A DNA stretch of 64,000 bases from positions 166,574-230,573 of the forward strand of contig DATJOJ010000063.1 in the NCBI GenBank assembly GCA_035507035.1, read 5' to 3'. Below are positions 62,401-64,000 of the stretch, in pieces; position 1 is the stretch's first letter; each line of letters starts with the position of its first letter. Made by a program: the position numbers and the translations under genes. Source of the DNA: DATJOJ01 sp035507035 (GTDB lineage Bacteria > Acidobacteriota > Terriglobia > Terriglobales > Acidobacteriaceae). The notes under the pieces were generated by a model. The model ran no database searches. It was not told where the DNA came from and saw nothing but the letters and a program-made list of their open reading frames with translations.

Positions 62401-63873
62401 ATGGCGAAGCTGACTGAATGGAAGGTGGATTGTGCCGTGGTCATAGTTTGCATTGCCACGGTAGCTGCCGCGCGCGCACAGACGTTCACGACCTTACTAA
62501 ACTTCAATGGAACAGACGGGACTTACCCCGCATACATGTCACTGATTCAGGGTCCGGACGGAAATTTCTATGGTACGACAGAGAGCGGCGGGAGCTGTGC
62601 GTTCTGTGGAACGGTCTTCCGCGTCACAGAAACTGGAACGCTAAGTTTCTATGATTTTTGCAAACACATTAGTTGCAGAGATGGATTTGCACCCACAGGC
62701 GGCCTTACGCTCGGTATGAGTGGCAACTTTTACGGTACGACCCAGTCTGGTGGGTCACACTCGGGCGGCACGGTTTTCGAGATTACCCAGAGCGGCAAAC
62801 TGACAACTCTCTATAGCTTCTGTGCACAAGAAAATTGCTTCGACGGCGAGTGGCCGTTCGCGGGTGTAATTGAGGGAATAGACGGCAACCTTTATGGGAC
62901 GACGATAGACCCCGGTGCGGGGACAGTCTTCAAACTAGGTCCGGACGGAACGTTGGCGACTCTCTATCGCTTTGGACTATACGATGGCGCACAGCCTAGG
63001 GTGCTGATGCAAGGCAGTGACGGCAACTTCTATGGGACAACCTTTGGCGGGGGAACCAACAACTGTTCGGGGGGCAACACCTGCGGTACCGTCTTCACAA
63101 TCACGCCCAAGGGGAGGCTGACCACGCTGCATAATTTTGACGGCAATGATGGGGCCGGACCTGTAGGCCTTATCCAAGGCACGGACGGCAACTTTTACGG
63201 CACAACGTCAGAGGGTGGAACTTCTAACGCCTGTAACAACGGCGGGCTTGGGTGCGGTACGGTATTCCGCATGACTCCCGCAGGTGCGTTAACGACACTC
63301 TACAACTTCTGCACGCAACCCGATTGCACCGACGGATTTTCTCCTTTCGCCGGGCTGACACAGGGCGTTGACGGAAACTTTTACGGGACCACTTCGGGCG
63401 GTGGCGACTCTACTTGTCCTCCCTACGGGGGGTGTGGCGCGGTTTTTGAAATTACTTCAGAAGGCAGCTTCACAGCCTTGCACGTCCTTGGCTCAGCAGA
63501 TGGTCTTGAGCCGGAAGGTGGTCTACTGGAAGCGACCAACGGAATTTTCTACGGAACAACGGCGGCGGGTGGTAACCCTAACTGCGCTCCTCCCGATGGG
63601 TGCGGCACAATTTTCAGCCTTTCGACGGGACTTAGCTCCTTCGTTTCGTTCGTTCGCCCCTACGGTAAGGTCGGCCAGATGGGCGGCATCCTCGGTCAAG
63701 GATTCACCGGAACGACCGCTGTCGCCATCAACGGGGTTCCCGCAAACTTCAACGTTGTCTCCGATACATATCTCACGGCCACGGTTCCACCCGGCGCAAC
63801 CACTGGCTACGTCACTGTCACCACGCCCACCGGCGTGCTCACCAGCAACGTACCGTTTCACGTGATTCCGTAA
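62401..63873 (+). CDS. Secreted GloVer-repeat protein with a C-terminal IPT-like domain
   Basis: A 490-residue protein with a signal peptide (VIVCIATVAAARAQ), ten or so GloVer repeats (GPDGNFYGTTESGG, GTVFRVTETGTLSFYDF and so on) and one C-terminal IPT/TIG-like domain (GKVGQMGGILGQGFTGTTAVAI). It is close in plan to the protein at 58736 and to the partial gene that follows by 25 nt. Extracellular, unknown role; GGAGG (62390-62394) precedes the ATG. Confidence 0.82.
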   Translation: MAKLTEWKVDCAVVIVCIATVAAARAQTFTTLLNFNGTDGTYPAYMSLIQGPDGNFYGTTESGGSCAFCGTVFRVTETGTLSFYDFCKHISCRDGFAPTGGLTLGMSGNFYGTTQSGGSHSGGTVFEITQSGKLTTLYSFCAQENCFDGEWPFAGVIEGIDGNLYGTTIDPGAGTVFKLGPDGTLATLYRFGLYDGAQPRVLMQGSDGNFYGTTFGGGTNNCSGGNTCGTVFTITPKGRLTTLHNFDGNDGAGPVGLIQGTDGNFYGTTSEGGTSNACNNGGLGCGTVFRMTPAGALTTLYNFCTQPDCTDGFSPFAGLTQGVDGNFYGTTSGGGDSTCPPYGGCGAVFEITSEGSFTALHVLGSADGLEPEGGLLEATNGIFYGTTAAGGNPNCAPPDGCGTIFSLSTGLSSFVSFVRPYGKVGQMGGILGQGFTGTTAVAINGVPANFNVVSDTYLTATVPPGATTGYVTVTTPTGVLTSNVPFHVIP

Positions 63874-63898
63874 TGTCTCGAAAGGGGAGATAGTTCTT

Positions 63899-64000
63899 AT
63901 GACGAGACGACATATGTGGAGGATGTACGGCGCCGCAATTATGCTCTGTGCGGTGACGGCGATTGCCGCGCCTGCGCAAATCTTCACTACTCTCGTGAAT
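63899..64000 (+). CDS. Third GloVer-type secreted protein, N-terminal fragment (cut by window edge)
   Basis: An open frame from ATG 63899 behind AAAGGGGAGA (63881-63890) reaches the right edge. It encodes a signal peptide (MYGAAIMLCAVTAIAAPAQ) and then IFTTLVN, the same mature start as the preceding protein (TFTTLLNF). I infer another GloVer-repeat paralogue in tandem. Confidence 0.6.
   Translation, partial: MTRRHMWRMYGAAIMLCAVTAIAAPAQIFTTLVN

Overview
The window looks like part of a chromosome of an Acidobacteriota member (Terriglobia, Koribacter/Sulfotelmatobacter-like). That placement is inferred from moderately high GC, several secreted beta-propeller, HAF and GloVer repeat proteins, and family content; there is no rRNA here to confirm it. 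No tRNA, rRNA, CRISPR array or insertion sequence was recognised.

Positions 1-20600 are mixed housekeeping and accessory genes. In order they hold the N-terminus of a B12-binding radical SAM protein at the left edge, a UbiD decarboxylase, a bacteriohemerythrin, a broken ECF sigma factor, a SprT-like metalloprotease and a GerW/YtfJ protein. Next is a compact iron-transport operon (FTR1-DUF2318 fusion, two FtsX-type permeases, and an ATPase fused to a DtxR-like metal sensor) behind a good promoter and a Fur-box-like repeat, followed by murI and an acetyltransferase. Then come several secreted proteins, a cytochrome b561-like/YceI pair, a TumE/TumA-type toxin-antitoxin operon with a clear promoter and repeated operator-like elements, an ECF sigma/anti-sigma pair, a seven-repeat propeller, and a frameshifted secreted protein.

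Positions 20972-58070 are a 37-kb, almost entirely minus-strand locus for an extracellular polysaccharide with embedded nonribosomal peptide synthesis. Transcription starts near 58.4 kb. A NusG-like antiterminator comes first, then Wza, Wzc, a degenerate BY-kinase-like protein and a WbaP-type initiating transferase. After these lie NRPS 3 (partial C-A-T-TE), a Wzx flippase, a sulfotransferase, a Wzy/ligase, GT2, GT4, NRPS 2 (A-T with a leucine-type pocket), a cytochrome P450, NRPS 1 (C-A-T-TE with a cysteine in the TE active site), a second sulfotransferase, an SGNH hydrolase, a small membrane protein and a carbamoyltransferase. An NHL-repeat protein, an opposing Nudix gene and a methyltransferase follow. 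A last block has a second carbamoyltransferase, RmlC, an epimerase, a WecG/TagA transferase and a DUF5989 miniprotein. The likely product is a Wzx/Wzy-type glycan carrying sulfate and carbamoyl groups and possibly an aminoacyl or dipeptidyl group containing (hydroxy)leucine.

Positions 58071-64000 hold a long divergent leader, GloVer-repeat secreted proteins (two complete and a third cut by the window edge), an unknown secreted protein and a uridine kinase.
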